A DNA stretch of 64,000 nucleotides, taken from the NCBI GenBank assembly GCA_964455905.1, contig CAYVYN010000003.1:1-64000 (forward strand), in the 5' to 3' direction. Position numbers and translations under genes: made by a program. Within the stretch, counting starts at the first letter, position 1; each line of letters begins with the position of its first letter. The notes under the pieces are model-generated. The model was given only the letters and a program-made list of their open reading frames with translations. It was not told where the DNA came from and made no database searches. This document shows positions 44,094 to 53,335 of the stretch, piece by piece. Source of the stretch: CAIJXB01 sp964455905. GTDB lineage: Bacteria > Chlamydiota > Chlamydiia > Chlamydiales > Rhabdochlamydiaceae.

Positions 44094-44883
44094 TATCGAG
44101 CATTCTTTTTTTTGTGGCATCAAGTACGACTGTGAGTCCTGGCTTGATGCCTTTTTCAGATAGCTCAAACGCTTTCATTGTATTACAAATACGACCATCT
44201 AGTCGAACTCCGATTCCTTTAGCGTTAATCATGTTTCCCCAATCACCAAACATATTTAAAGACATTTCACAGGCTGTGATAAGGAAATAGACATTTTTTT
44301 GGGGATTATTATGGACTGCTTCGAATATTTTTTCGCCTATGTAATGAATGGTTGGAATGTAAACTACTTTAGCTTTGGTGTTTTTTGTTAAATAAGAGCA
44401 TTTTCCTATAAAGCATTGATTGCAAACCTGATTCGAAGGGTCGTTCATACACGCATCGGTAAATCTGCCAGATGGACATTCTAAGGGTTTATGACAATAC
44501 GAAAAACCAATTAGAAGAACTGCGTCTTTAGACGATATGAGGCTTTTAAACTCTTGCTCATTTTGAATGCCGTAAAAAAAGAAGTCTTCATCTTTTGTGA
44601 AGCTTTTTCGTTTTAAATAAGATTGAAGAAGTGAAATGCCATATCGTATGGGGTGTTTGAAGAAATATCTTGGAAAGATTTTTTTTTCGTCGTGTCGAAT
44701 TAGATAAATGAGGCTTTTTATTTTTAAAAAGCGAGCCGTTTTCTTTGTCATTCCGAGCATTTTTGGTATAAATCCAAGCTCTTTTATGGGTTTTATGGCT
44801 TTACTTTCTTTTTCTTTGAGGTTCCATAGGGTTTCTTTTTGAGAGAAGGAGTTTTCTTGTATGATTTTTAATTTATTTTCCAT
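44050..44883 (-). CDS. Cysteine-rich protein, possible metal or Fe-S binding, unknown
   Basis: 277 aa, not firmly recognised. The middle carries a cysteine cluster (FSYCHKPLECPSGRFTDAC, then CNQCFIGKC) within about 45 residues, suggesting a metal or Fe-S site, followed by an alpha/beta stretch (AKVVYIPTIHYIGEKIF). No signal peptide. Its 3' end overlaps trhO by 44 nt in opposite orientation, which is tight even here, but both frames carry convincing protein. Upstream is a long non-coding gap, so it has its own promoter. Confidence 0.65.
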   Translation of the reverse strand: MENKLKIIQENSFSQKETLWNLKEKESKAIKPIKELGFIPKMLGMTKKTARFLKIKSLIYLIRHDEKKIFPRYFFKHPIRYGISLLQSYLKRKSFTKDEDFFFYGIQNEQEFKSLISSKDAVLLIGFSYCHKPLECPSGRFTDACMNDPSNQVCNQCFIGKCSYLTKNTKAKVVYIPTIHYIGEKIFEAVHNNPQKNVYFLITACEMSLNMFGDWGNMINAKGIGVRLDGRICNTMKAFELSEKGIKPGLTVVLDATKKRMLDIIEHIHKDACDEKV

Positions 44884-45044
44884 GGAATCTGATCTATCTG
44901 TAGTTTGTGTTTTAAGAAATTACCTCTTAGCTTAGCAGATTGTGTTTAAATAGCAAAGCCACGGATCTAGAGCTTTTATATTTTATCTATGATTTTTTTG
45001 AGTCAGTGATTTATAGTCGTGTTTACTTGTTTTTAAATCAATAA

Positions 45045-45265
45045 ATAGAGGAGACTGCGTCGAAAGGCTTGTGGTTCTTGTTCACCTTTGAAAAAGCATT
45101 GTTCAGCTTGATGGGTTTGCCTGGTGCAGCCGGTAGATCTGTCATTTGTAAAAAAATAGTGAGCTTAGTCCATTTGCAGAGTATCGGACGAAGGCTAATT
45201 CGATTTTAAAAGAAATTGGACTAGCAAGCCCAAAAGTTATTATGGGAACAATGTATCCTGTGTAA
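45045..45265 (+). pseudogene. Possible decayed gene in a 670-bp gap
   Basis: 44884-45555 contains no intact gene. Two overlapping plus-strand frames look protein-like: 45045-45209 and 45152-45265 (the latter with SPFAEYRTKANSILKEIGLA), each ended by stops and lacking a start. A minus-strand 103-codon frame (45142-45453) covers the same area and is an alternative reading. Family not recognised. Confidence 0.2.
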
Positions 45266-45555
45266 TCTGTAGAGAATCGATAAGATTTGCTTGGCAGTAG
45301 TTGCTCTCTGTTCGTATTGTGGAGAGTTATCCTTCGTAACGCTTCTGTGTTTTTAGGGCTCTCGGTCGGAATTCCGGTATTTCCCAAGATAGCCGATTCG
45401 ATATAGACTGAAAACCAAGGGAAAAGAGGTGTTTTTTTTGTCAATAGAACCACAAGAAATACTGTTCTTGCATCAAAGAGCTCATATCCCAGTGGGTTAA
45501 CTAAGCTTCTATTTTTTGTTTCCCGAGTTTAAGTGGCTTGGGGGTGATTATTTGA

Positions 45556-48273
45556 ATGATGACTATTTTGGAGTGTATCAGTATGATCTTGCTTCTTATA
45601 ATCATCTTTTCGCTTGTAGGAGTTTTCTTTTTTATGTCCGTAAATTTTGTTTTTTCGATTGCTTCGGAACTTTTAGATAAAGAGCCTTGCCTTGTTTTAC
45701 AGTGTGTAGAAAAATCGAGTGGTCAGGTTCTTTGTTTTTCTGATACAAGAAAATTTTCTGCTGTGGATAAGGCGTTAGTTGATCTTATTATTCAAGCTTC
45801 TGTTTCGTCAAAAAATGAAAACACTTGGTATATTAAGGGTGTGCCTTCTTTTCCTTTAGTACAAAAACTTTATGCTTCCAAAAAACTTGAGAGGAACGGG
45901 CGTTCTCTTTTTTACAATCCTTTAAGTAAAGTTTCTATTGAGTTAGACGTCGAGGAAGAAGGATCTTCTAGTTTGCTAGTGAGTGGGTTTGTAAAAATTG
46001 ATGGGACTCTTTATTCGCTTTCTACGTTGGATGTTTTTTTTGGCGGGGGATCAAGAGGAGTAAGTTGGGCTATTTGTAAGCAGATCCTATTTGTTATGCC
46101 CCGAGAAATCCCGTCTTCTTTGTTTTCTATAGTAATCCCAGGGCCTTGTATTTTAGAAGGGAAGCAAAGAGCTGGTTTCATTGAAGAATATAAGCAAGAT
46201 CCCTGCGAAGGCCTTTATATCTCTTGGAAGGAGGGATCGTCTGATCCTTTAACTGTATTTCCTATACTCGTTCTTCGTGACTTACACGGCGCCTTTGCGG
46301 ATCTTCAAATGGAGTATGGTTCTGATACTGTTGATTTTAAAGAGGCGAAATCTTTTCCGGGAAGAAATATAGAAGCTGAGAAGGGGTGGGAAAAAGATTT
46401 GCTTGAAACTGATTTTATTCGAAAAGACTTTGTTGACTCTAGGTATTACTGCCCTTTAGATAAAGTGACTAAAAGCCTTTCTTTTCTCCTTGATATAGGG
46501 TGGAAAATTTTAGATAAAAAAGGGCGTGTTCTTCTAAAAGTTACACACTCAGAGCTTTCACTGTCTTCCCAAGAAGAAGGAGTTCTTGTCAAAGGGACCT
46601 TCCAGTATAAAAATCATGTAGCCAATTTAGGAGACGTGGTTGGCGCGTTTAATAGAAGGGAACGGTTTTTAGAGCTTTCTTCCCACGCTGTCGGATGGTT
46701 GGATGAGACCGAAGAGGTTTTTAAAGGGCTAAAAGATTTAGGAGAGGTGACTAAGATTTCTGATGGGTGTTTTTTCCGAAAAAAAGAAGTAGGGCTTTTA
46801 GGGCCTCTTTCTGAAAGAAGTGATCTTACTAGTTCTTCCCGTTCTCTTATAGAAAGAGTGTCGACATTTTCTTTATTGGAAACTGTTTTAGAGGATACGT
46901 TATTTCAAGGTAGATTGCATCCTTATCAAGAAGAAGGCAGAAAGTGGCTTTCTTTTTTATATCAAAATGGATTTTCGGGTCTTTTAGCTGATGAAATGGG
47001 TCTCGGCAAAACAGTGCAAACACTTTCATTTTTAGCAGGACTTACTTTAGATAAGCCTATTTTACTCATCGTTCCAACTTCATTAGTGTTTAACTGGAAA
47101 AGGGAATGGGAAAAGTTTATTCCTCATAAGAAACTCTATGTTCACGAGGGGCCAAAAAGGTTTTTAGATCGTTCAGAATTACAGGGAGTAGAGGCTGTGA
47201 TTACTTCTTATGCATACCTCCGCATCGACTCATTTTTACTTAGTCAGGTAGAGTTTTCTATTGCTGTATTAGATGAAGCTCAGTGGATTAAAAATCCGGA
47301 GAGTCAGGTTGCTAGGGCCGCTTTCATGATACGTGCTGCTATGAAGCTATGTCTTAGTGGAACTCCAATAGAAAATAGAGCAGATGATCTATGGTCTTTA
47401 TTTCGGTTTCTTGAGCCGGAATTACTAGGGGAAAGAAAGGATTTTTTAGCTTCCTTATCTGCAGCAGAGATGGATGGTCGTTATAAACAAAAAATAAAAA
47501 AACTTGTAAGGCCATTCATCTTGCGTAGATTAAAAGAGGTTGTAGCTAAAGATCTTCCAGAGAAAGTAGAGCAAGAAATTTATGTGGAAATGGGTGAGTT
47601 TCAAAGATCTTTTTATGAGAGCTGGCTTGCTAAGGCTAAACAAGGCCTGTTGCAAAAAATTCGATTAGATGGCGTTTCTAAGCATAGAATGGAAGTGTTG
47701 GAAATGATTTTACGCCTCAGGCAAATTTGCACGTATCCTTCCCTAGTAGAAGAAGGACAGCATGAAAGCGCTAAGATAGAAAAGGTTTTGGCTGATTTAG
47801 AAGAGGTTTTAGAGCAAAATCATAAAGTATTGATTTATAGTCAGTTTACACAGGTTCTACGTCTTTTGGAAAAGGAAACACAGAAAAAAGGGTGGAAACA
47901 CGTTTATTTAGATGGAGAAACAAAAGATAGAGAGAAGGTCGTTTCTGCTTTTCAGGAAGACCCTTCTATTTCTCTTTTTTTAATTAGCTTAAAAGCTGGA
48001 GGCGTCGGCCTTAATTTAACAGCAGCAGATTATGTATTTCTTCTAGATCCTTGGTGGAATGAGGCTGTCGAAAGACAGGCGATAGATAGAGCTCATCGTT
48101 TTGGACGAAAGAATACAGTCGTAGCTAGAAGATACATCATGGCTATGACTATTGAAGAGAAAATGATGAAATTAAAAGCTCACAAAACAGCATTAGCAAG
48201 AGGTCTCCTTGACTTTGAAGAGACCGGAGACCCTCTTGCTTTAGAAGATTTAATTGAGTTGATCACCGACTGA
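45556..48273 (+). CDS. SNF2-family DNA-dependent ATPase/helicase
   Basis: 905 aa. Lineage-specific N-terminal region to about 450, then the SNF2 core: Walker A DEMGLGKTVQT near 478, DEAQ box (LDEAQWIKN) near 572, SGTPIENRADDLWSLFRFL, and the helicase C half with SLKAGGVGLNLTAADYVFLLDPWWN and QAIDRAHRFGR near 845. It should translocate on double-stranded DNA and remodel protein-DNA complexes, such as RNA polymerase or chlamydial histone-like nucleoids. Oddity: the frame opens with a strongly hydrophobic segment (residues 8-26); the ATG at 45634 would remove it. Chlamydiae carry SNF2 proteins of this type. Confidence 0.93.
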   Translation: MMTILECISMILLLIIIFSLVGVFFFMSVNFVFSIASELLDKEPCLVLQCVEKSSGQVLCFSDTRKFSAVDKALVDLIIQASVSSKNENTWYIKGVPSFPLVQKLYASKKLERNGRSLFYNPLSKVSIELDVEEEGSSSLLVSGFVKIDGTLYSLSTLDVFFGGGSRGVSWAICKQILFVMPREIPSSLFSIVIPGPCILEGKQRAGFIEEYKQDPCEGLYISWKEGSSDPLTVFPILVLRDLHGAFADLQMEYGSDTVDFKEAKSFPGRNIEAEKGWEKDLLETDFIRKDFVDSRYYCPLDKVTKSLSFLLDIGWKILDKKGRVLLKVTHSELSLSSQEEGVLVKGTFQYKNHVANLGDVVGAFNRRERFLELSSHAVGWLDETEEVFKGLKDLGEVTKISDGCFFRKKEVGLLGPLSERSDLTSSSRSLIERVSTFSLLETVLEDTLFQGRLHPYQEEGRKWLSFLYQNGFSGLLADEMGLGKTVQTLSFLAGLTLDKPILLIVPTSLVFNWKREWEKFIPHKKLYVHEGPKRFLDRSELQGVEAVITSYAYLRIDSFLLSQVEFSIAVLDEAQWIKNPESQVARAAFMIRAAMKLCLSGTPIENRADDLWSLFRFLEPELLGERKDFLASLSAAEMDGRYKQKIKKLVRPFILRRLKEVVAKDLPEKVEQEIYVEMGEFQRSFYESWLAKAKQGLLQKIRLDGVSKHRMEVLEMILRLRQICTYPSLVEEGQHESAKIEKVLADLEEVLEQNHKVLIYSQFTQVLRLLEKETQKKGWKHVYLDGETKDREKVVSAFQEDPSISLFLISLKAGGVGLNLTAADYVFLLDPWWNEAVERQAIDRAHRFGRKNTVVARRYIMAMTIEEKMMKLKAHKTALARGLLDFEETGDPLALEDLIELITD

Positions 48274-48275
48274 AC

Positions 48276-48470
48276 TTACTCTTCAAAGTTTAGTCTATCT
48301 TGCTCTATAAGGTCTTCAGCTGCGCTTTTTAAGGTTTTTAACCCTTCAGCAAATCCTACTTTGTGGAGTAGTTCATCTAAAAACCGCAGCTCAGATGCTA
48401 GCTGGTCATTGATAGACTCTAGTTCGGATACTGTTCTTAGTAGTTTTTCTTTTTCTAAATCTTTTTCCAT
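48276..48470 (-). CDS. Small coiled-coil protein
   Basis: 64 aa, heptad-like Leu/Glu/Lys pattern across the first 45 residues (LLRTVSELESINDQLASELRFLDELL). ATG 48470 with AGGAAATTTT upstream. Convergent with the SNF2 gene, 2 nt apart. No family assigned; the good start and composition support a real gene, perhaps a small structural or chaperone-like protein. Confidence 0.7.
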   Translation of the reverse strand: MEKDLEKEKLLRTVSELESINDQLASELRFLDELLHKVGFAEGLKTLKSAAEDLIEQDRLNFEE

Positions 48471-48564
48471 AAAATTTCCTTTTTTTAGGGTATCTATATA
48501 AGACGCAGCTTTTGTGCCAAAGTTTGTAGGAAATAAAAAAAAACAGAAAAAATTATTTGCTTTC

Positions 48565-48594
48565 TTGTGGGAAACAGTTCTTAATGCGTAGAAT
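48565..48594 (+). promoter_or_regulatory. Probable promoter of the small lipoprotein
   Basis: TTGTGG (48565-48570), 18-nt spacer, TAGAAT (48589-48594, 5/6). Transcript start near 48601, 32 nt before the ATG. Confidence 0.45.
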
Positions 48595-48632
48595 GATAAG
48601 AAGATATGTACATAATAATGGAGGTTTTTTTT

Positions 48633-48848
48633 ATGGCGATATTTCGTTTTTTGTATTTAGGTCTTTTTTTTCTTATGGGCTGTGGCCAAAATTCCACAGT
48701 AGAAGAAATGGAAGAAGTGGAAAGAATGGTTCATCTTGTAGAAGAAGAGCAAGTAGAGTGGAGCCTTCCAGAAGGAAAAGCCATTGCATCTGGTGAGTCA
48801 GGGCAAGAAGTTCCTGTTTTAGATTCTTCTTCCGAGGAATTAAGGTAA
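48633..48848 (+). CDS. Small acidic lipoprotein
   Basis: 71 aa. Signal peptide with lipobox F-L-M-G-C and lipidated Cys at residue 17, then a short very acidic tail (EEMEEVERMVHLVEEEQ). Start at 48633 chosen over 48606 because GGAGG lies 8 nt upstream and gives a normal signal peptide. Own promoter and strong terminator. Function unknown; it should be anchored to the outer or inner membrane facing the periplasm. Confidence 0.75.
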   Translation: MAIFRFLYLGLFFLMGCGQNSTVEEMEEVERMVHLVEEEQVEWSLPEGKAIASGESGQEVPVLDSSSEELR

Positions 48849-48883
48849 TAATTACCTAGGTAGAAATAACCTGGGTAATTATT
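48847..48883 (+). terminator. Terminator of the small lipoprotein gene
   Basis: 15-bp stem (48847-48861 with 48869-48883, AATAATTACC.../...GGTAATTATT, one T-G pair), 7-nt loop, then TTTTTTT. Also lies directly after the convergent ogt gene. Confidence 0.85.
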
Positions 48884-48886
48884 GAT

Positions 48887-49366
48887 TTAGTTTTTTTCGA
48901 AATCTAAAATGCATTCTTTTATAGCGTTTCCAAATGCGAATTTGCCAATGTTTCCGCTTGCTTGGATCACCCTGTGACAGGGGACAAATAAGGCAAAAGG
49001 ATTTTTTCGGCAAAATGATCCTGCTACTCGAACTGCTTTTTCGCTGCCTGCGGCTTTTGCTAATTCTTTGTAACTTCTTGTTTCACCAAAAGGGATTTCA
49101 ACTAACGCGCCAAGCAAGTGAGAAGAAAAAGTGGGTAGTATTTGCATAGGAAGAAAGTCTAGCGGTAGCACCTCTTTTTTTCCATAAGCTGTAAGCCAAG
49201 AAACCATTCTTTTTTGCACGGGTGCTTGGAGCTCTATAAAAAAAGAAACGGTGAAAAAAGGGCTTTTTTTGAGTGAAACTCTAAATGTGTTTATAGCACA
49301 TGGAATAATTTGCACTTCAAGAGGTGGTCCCTCAGCAAAAGAATGAAAAAAAAGGGGAAAAGTCAT
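48887..49366 (-). CDS. ogt: Methylated-DNA-protein cysteine methyltransferase
   Basis: 159 aa. Removes O6-alkyl groups from guanine by suicidal transfer to C130 in VPCHRVIQA. The DNA-binding helix-turn-helix segment (PFGETRSYKELAKAAG ... AVRVAGSFCRKNP) is present; the usual GGYAGG after the active site is here GKFAFG. Equivalent of chlamydial CT477 (annotated ada), in the same order next to the MORN lipoprotein and pheT. Confidence 0.94.
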   Translation of the reverse strand: MTFPLFFHSFAEGPPLEVQIIPCAINTFRVSLKKSPFFTVSFFIELQAPVQKRMVSWLTAYGKKEVLPLDFLPMQILPTFSSHLLGALVEIPFGETRSYKELAKAAGSEKAVRVAGSFCRKNPFALFVPCHRVIQASGNIGKFAFGNAIKECILDFEKN

Positions 49367-49380
49367 AAAGGCTTCAGGTT

Positions 49381-49408
49381 AAGGCATAGAAGATATCTTC
49401 TATGCCTT
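49381..49408. terminator. 28-bp perfect palindrome between MORN lipoprotein gene and ogt
   Basis: AAGGCATAGAAGAT followed at once by its exact reverse complement. Lies just after the lipoprotein gene stop (49415) on the minus strand. It lacks a good T run on that side, so it may terminate weakly, stabilise the mRNA end, or bind a dimeric protein. Confidence 0.6.
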
Positions 49409-49414
49409 TGATAT

Positions 49415-50395
49415 TTATAGTAAGGAATCAGAAAGTAGTGCGTCTAGATTGGTTAGCTCTTGAAATCTATTCAAGCTAACTTCTTTATTTTCATAGTTCC
49501 ACACTGTTTTTTTAGCTCCGCCAGGCAAAAAGAATGTTTCTGGCCCGTGTTTAATGTCAATAATCCAAGAGATTTGGTGTGCAATAGCTTCTCCGTCAAG
49601 AAAATGGATTTCTAATCCGTTTTTCTTTCCGTATAGATAATCTATTTCTAGTTCTTTTGTTCCATTTTTATAATATGTGGAAAGTCCATGTAAAGATCCA
49701 GCAGCCCAACTTTCAACAGCAAGAGGTTCTCCTTTTATGGAAAACGTTTTTTTGATGCCGTCGAGTTTTCCTTGAACATAATAAGCGATACTTTCAGGAG
49801 ATCCATTTGCGTAGAAGGAGTCTCTTTTAATTAAAAAACCACCCTCAATTTCATCTTTGGAAAGAAGAGTTCCTTGCGCATCACGTAGAATACGGAGACC
49901 TTTTCCTTGAGTTACCTGCGCTTCTATTTCGTGCTCTGCGGTAAAGTACTCACCTTGGATAAGTTCTTCTTTTACATATTCTTCAACACTTTTTGGCACG
50001 CCATCTGCATACCATGTTGTTAAACAATATCTATTTTCTGTTAGCTGTGTTGTTTCTTGCGTAGGCATCCCAGAAATGTCGTATAAAATTTCTTTTACTG
50101 GAGTGTCTTGGTTGTAGAGAACATATTTTTCTACAGTGTGAGAGTTCGGGTATGTAAAAGTACAAGGGCCGTGTAATTTTCCATTTTCATACGTTGCAGT
50201 CACTGTAATCCCGTTACGGAGAGAACTAATTACTTGCCCTGGGTAATTTTTCTCTTGCCACTCTTCTTGAGAGACCGCGTAGCCGTATTTATGCATGTAT
50301 GTCTGAGAAATGACATCGTCTTCTTTTGTTTTTTTTTGGCAAGAGCATCCCATAAGGGCTACTGCTGCTAATAATATATACGCTTTATGGTTCAT
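49415..50395 (-). CDS. MORN-repeat lipoprotein (CT476-type)
   Basis: 326 aa. Lipoprotein signal with L-M-G-C at about residue 17, then serial MORN-like/YwqK-type units built on Y-x-N/D-G-x-x-x-G patterns (TYENGKLHGPCTF, SFYANGSPESIAYYVQGKLDG, TYYKNGTKELEIDYLYGKKNG). Likely periplasmic. Same position as Chlamydia CT476 between pheT and ogt. Function unknown; MORN units often bind lipid or protein partners. Confidence 0.85.
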   Translation of the reverse strand: MNHKAYILLAAVALMGCSCQKKTKEDDVISQTYMHKYGYAVSQEEWQEKNYPGQVISSLRNGITVTATYENGKLHGPCTFTYPNSHTVEKYVLYNQDTPVKEILYDISGMPTQETTQLTENRYCLTTWYADGVPKSVEEYVKEELIQGEYFTAEHEIEAQVTQGKGLRILRDAQGTLLSKDEIEGGFLIKRDSFYANGSPESIAYYVQGKLDGIKKTFSIKGEPLAVESWAAGSLHGLSTYYKNGTKELEIDYLYGKKNGLEIHFLDGEAIAHQISWIIDIKHGPETFFLPGGAKKTVWNYENKEVSLNRFQELTNLDALLSDSLL

Positions 50396-50489
50396 TCCTT
50401 ATTGACAGCGCAAAAGCTTCGTCTTTTAGGACTGAAGGGGGGCGCGCTGCTCCTCTTTTAATTGTTAAACGTTTATTCTTCGTGTAGTA

Positions 50490-52922
50490 TTACAATATAC
50501 AATTACTCAACTTTTCCGCTACTTTTTGTATCAATTTTGCGTGTTCTTTTTCTACTGTGTCAAAATCTACTGTTTTTATGTTGTCTCTATAGATAAAACG
50601 CCAAGTAACATTTTTGCGGTCAGGTCCTATTTTATCACTCTCAAATAAATCCAGCAAAAAGGCTTTTTCTAGAAGAGGAGAGGCAGAGGTGTGAATGCAT
50701 TGAAGGAAATCTTGTATCGGAGTTTCTTTAGAGATTGTAACAGTCCAGTCTCTTTCTGAGGACGGCATAATTGGAAGATCTTTTACTTTTATGGTTTTTC
50801 TTTCTAGATTGTAAATAGCTTGTAAGTCTATTTCAGCAAAAAATACCCTTTGAGGAAGATCTATAGCTTTTAGCACTCTCGGATGAATTTCTCCAAGAAC
50901 ACCTAGGCAGATGTCTCCTACTTTAATACGCGCTTGTTTGCCTGGTTGGAAGTTGCCTAAATGGGACGGTTCAAATACATCTATTGCTAGTTCATTTTCT
51001 AGGTTTTCAAAGAGAGTATCTCGGATAGAAAATCTTTCTAAAAGATTTTCCACAACTCCTTTGAGATCAAAAAAGTCTACTTCTTTTGGTTTAGGATCAT
51101 AGTGGTGTGGTGCTTTAAGTCCAGATAGAACAATTCCAATTGAAACTTGCTCCTTGAAATGTTCATTTTGTTTGAAATGAATTCGTCCTATTTCAAATCC
51201 AGATACGTTGTGATTTTGATGCGAGAAATTGTGTTTTGTCAGCTGCAAAAGTCCAGGTAGTAGGGAGGCTCTTAAAATCGAGTAGTCTATGGATTTGGAT
51301 TGTAATACAGAAATTAACTGGGTTTTTTTGTCGTTTTTTTCTTTTGTTAATGAGGCCAATTCAGGGCTTATTAGATCGCATGTTAAAAACTCTTGAAGCC
51401 CTTCAGCTTGGAGTATGGCTCTAGCTTTATTTTCTGTTAAAAAGATAGGAGCATCGACAAGAGGAGAAGATATGTGGTATGCAGGGCTTTTGGGAAGGTT
51501 GTTGTAGCCGTAAATTCGAGCTACTTCCTCTATAATATCGACTTCTTCTTTTAGATCGTTTCTATAGGAAGGAGTTTCTACTTCTAAAAAGTCCGAGTGT
51601 TCTTTTATTGTCTTTATTTCTAGTCTCTCGAGTAGCTCTTTTATTTCTCCGAGGCTTAAAGATGTGCCAAGTAGAGCATTGACTCTGTTTTTTCTACACG
51701 AAATCTTTTTTAAAGGAGCTGGGATTGGGTATATGTCAATCAAAGACGATCCGTTTCCGCCAGCTTCTTCTAAAAGAAGGGTCTCTGCTAAAGCGACTGC
51801 TTGAGGAAGCATTCTTAAATCGACCCCTTTTTCAAAGCGGTTAGAGGCCTCTGTTTTTAGATTTAATGCTTTTGCTGTTTTACGGATAGAGGTTGGCTCA
51901 AAAACTGCAGCTTCTATAAGGACGTTTTTCGTGTTATTAGTAACTTCAGCACTTGAGGTTCCAAGAATTCCAGCTATAGCTACTATTTTTTCACTATCTC
52001 GTATAATTAAAGCGTCTTTAGGAATAGTGCGTTTGATTCCGTCTAGAGTTTGGCATTCTTTGCTTTCTTGGCATTTTTCTACGTATACTTTTTTATCTTT
52101 TAGTAAGTCGTAGTCGAAAAAGTGTAGTGGTTGACCTGTTAAAAGCATTACGTAATTTGAAATGTCAACAACGTTATTTACACTGCGAAAGCCTGCTAGT
52201 TCGAGTTCTTTTTTTAGCCAAGCAGGAGAGGGACCTACTTGAACCGAAGAAACTAGCTTGCTGCAGTAGCGAGGACATTCTTCTTTGGCTTCGATTTCTA
52301 TTTGTATAAAAGAAGAGGATGTTGATGCTTTTTCTATAGAATTGATTATTGGTCTAAGGGGAGTGTTAAAAAAAGCGCTGAGTTCTCTTGCTACGCCATA
52401 AACACTCAAACAATGCCCTAGGTTTGGTGTTAAAGAAATTTCAAAAATAGTATCTGAATAGAGGGTTGCAAGGTCGATTCCAAGAGGACAATCTTCTCCG
52501 AGCTCTACAATTCCTTCCCCTTTTTCTGACGAAAGACCAAGTTCATCTAATGCACACAGCATTCCAAAAGACTCGACATCCCTGATTTTACTTTTTTTTA
52601 TTTTCCAAGGTTTTCCTGTTTCGTCAGGAAGAAAGGCTCCAATTTTAGCAAATGCAGTTACAAGGCCAGGTCTACAGTTTGTCGCTCCGCACACAACTTG
52701 AAAAGTTTCAGTTCCATCTGATACTTGGGCGACTTGGAGTTTATCTGCGTTTGGGTGCTTTATAGTCTCTAAAACCTTTCCTACTACAATCCCACCAAAT
52801 CCACCGCCTACCGATTGTATATCATCTACTTCTAAACCTGCCAGAGTAAGTATCTCGGCGATTTTTTCAGGGGAGAAGGGGACGTCTACATATTTTTTTA
52901 GTAAAGATAAGGGGATTTTCAT
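50490..52922 (-). CDS. pheT: Phenylalanine-tRNA ligase beta subunit
   Basis: 810 aa. N-terminal tRNA-binding (EMAP-like) domain (VVGKVLETIKHPNADKLQVAQVSDG), B3/B4 editing region, B5 domain, catalytic-like core and the C-terminal anticodon-binding ferredoxin fold (PIMPSSERDWTVTISKETP). Forms an alpha2beta2 enzyme with PheS, which is not in the window, as is usual for chlamydiae. ATG 52922 preceded by AAAGGAG. Confidence 0.97.
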   Translation of the reverse strand: MKIPLSLLKKYVDVPFSPEKIAEILTLAGLEVDDIQSVGGGFGGIVVGKVLETIKHPNADKLQVAQVSDGTETFQVVCGATNCRPGLVTAFAKIGAFLPDETGKPWKIKKSKIRDVESFGMLCALDELGLSSEKGEGIVELGEDCPLGIDLATLYSDTIFEISLTPNLGHCLSVYGVARELSAFFNTPLRPIINSIEKASTSSSFIQIEIEAKEECPRYCSKLVSSVQVGPSPAWLKKELELAGFRSVNNVVDISNYVMLLTGQPLHFFDYDLLKDKKVYVEKCQESKECQTLDGIKRTIPKDALIIRDSEKIVAIAGILGTSSAEVTNNTKNVLIEAAVFEPTSIRKTAKALNLKTEASNRFEKGVDLRMLPQAVALAETLLLEEAGGNGSSLIDIYPIPAPLKKISCRKNRVNALLGTSLSLGEIKELLERLEIKTIKEHSDFLEVETPSYRNDLKEEVDIIEEVARIYGYNNLPKSPAYHISSPLVDAPIFLTENKARAILQAEGLQEFLTCDLISPELASLTKEKNDKKTQLISVLQSKSIDYSILRASLLPGLLQLTKHNFSHQNHNVSGFEIGRIHFKQNEHFKEQVSIGIVLSGLKAPHHYDPKPKEVDFFDLKGVVENLLERFSIRDTLFENLENELAIDVFEPSHLGNFQPGKQARIKVGDICLGVLGEIHPRVLKAIDLPQRVFFAEIDLQAIYNLERKTIKVKDLPIMPSSERDWTVTISKETPIQDFLQCIHTSASPLLEKAFLLDLFESDKIGPDRKNVTWRFIYRDNIKTVDFDTVEKEHAKLIQKVAEKLSNCIL

Positions 52923-53335
52923 CGGAGCTCCTTTAAAGGTTCTAGGCTAGATAAATATGCTCCCTTATAACAAAATTCGTATATCCTAGAAAAGATGATT
53001 TTTTTATGAGGAGTATTCTTCTTGGTGAAATTTTTTCTTTAAAAAAGAAGCTGTAATTGAAAAGTGGGTCTTTAGTATTTGGAGAGAGGGATTGAATTTT
53101 TTATTCTGCCATAGTGTTTAATACTTATAATAAAAATTGGGTCGTTTTTTACGAAAGTAGAATGCCTAGTGTTTGCAAAGCTTCTATTTGCACTTTTTTA
53201 GATTAAGTGTTTGCTTAAATAGGTAAAATCAGTACCCTATACGGTTTGGGGATGTAGGGATTGTATATTTAAAAAATCACAAGAGGAGCAGCGTTTTCTC
53301 GTCTAGTTCGATGGGTTTTTGGCGCTGTTAAAAAA
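52923..53335. other. Divergent promoter region, pheT / LysM protein
   Basis: 413 bp without a gene. It should hold promoters for both flanking genes. An exact TATAAT at 53126-53131 (plus) lacks a good -35. No tRNA or stable RNA pattern was recognised. Confidence 0.4.
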
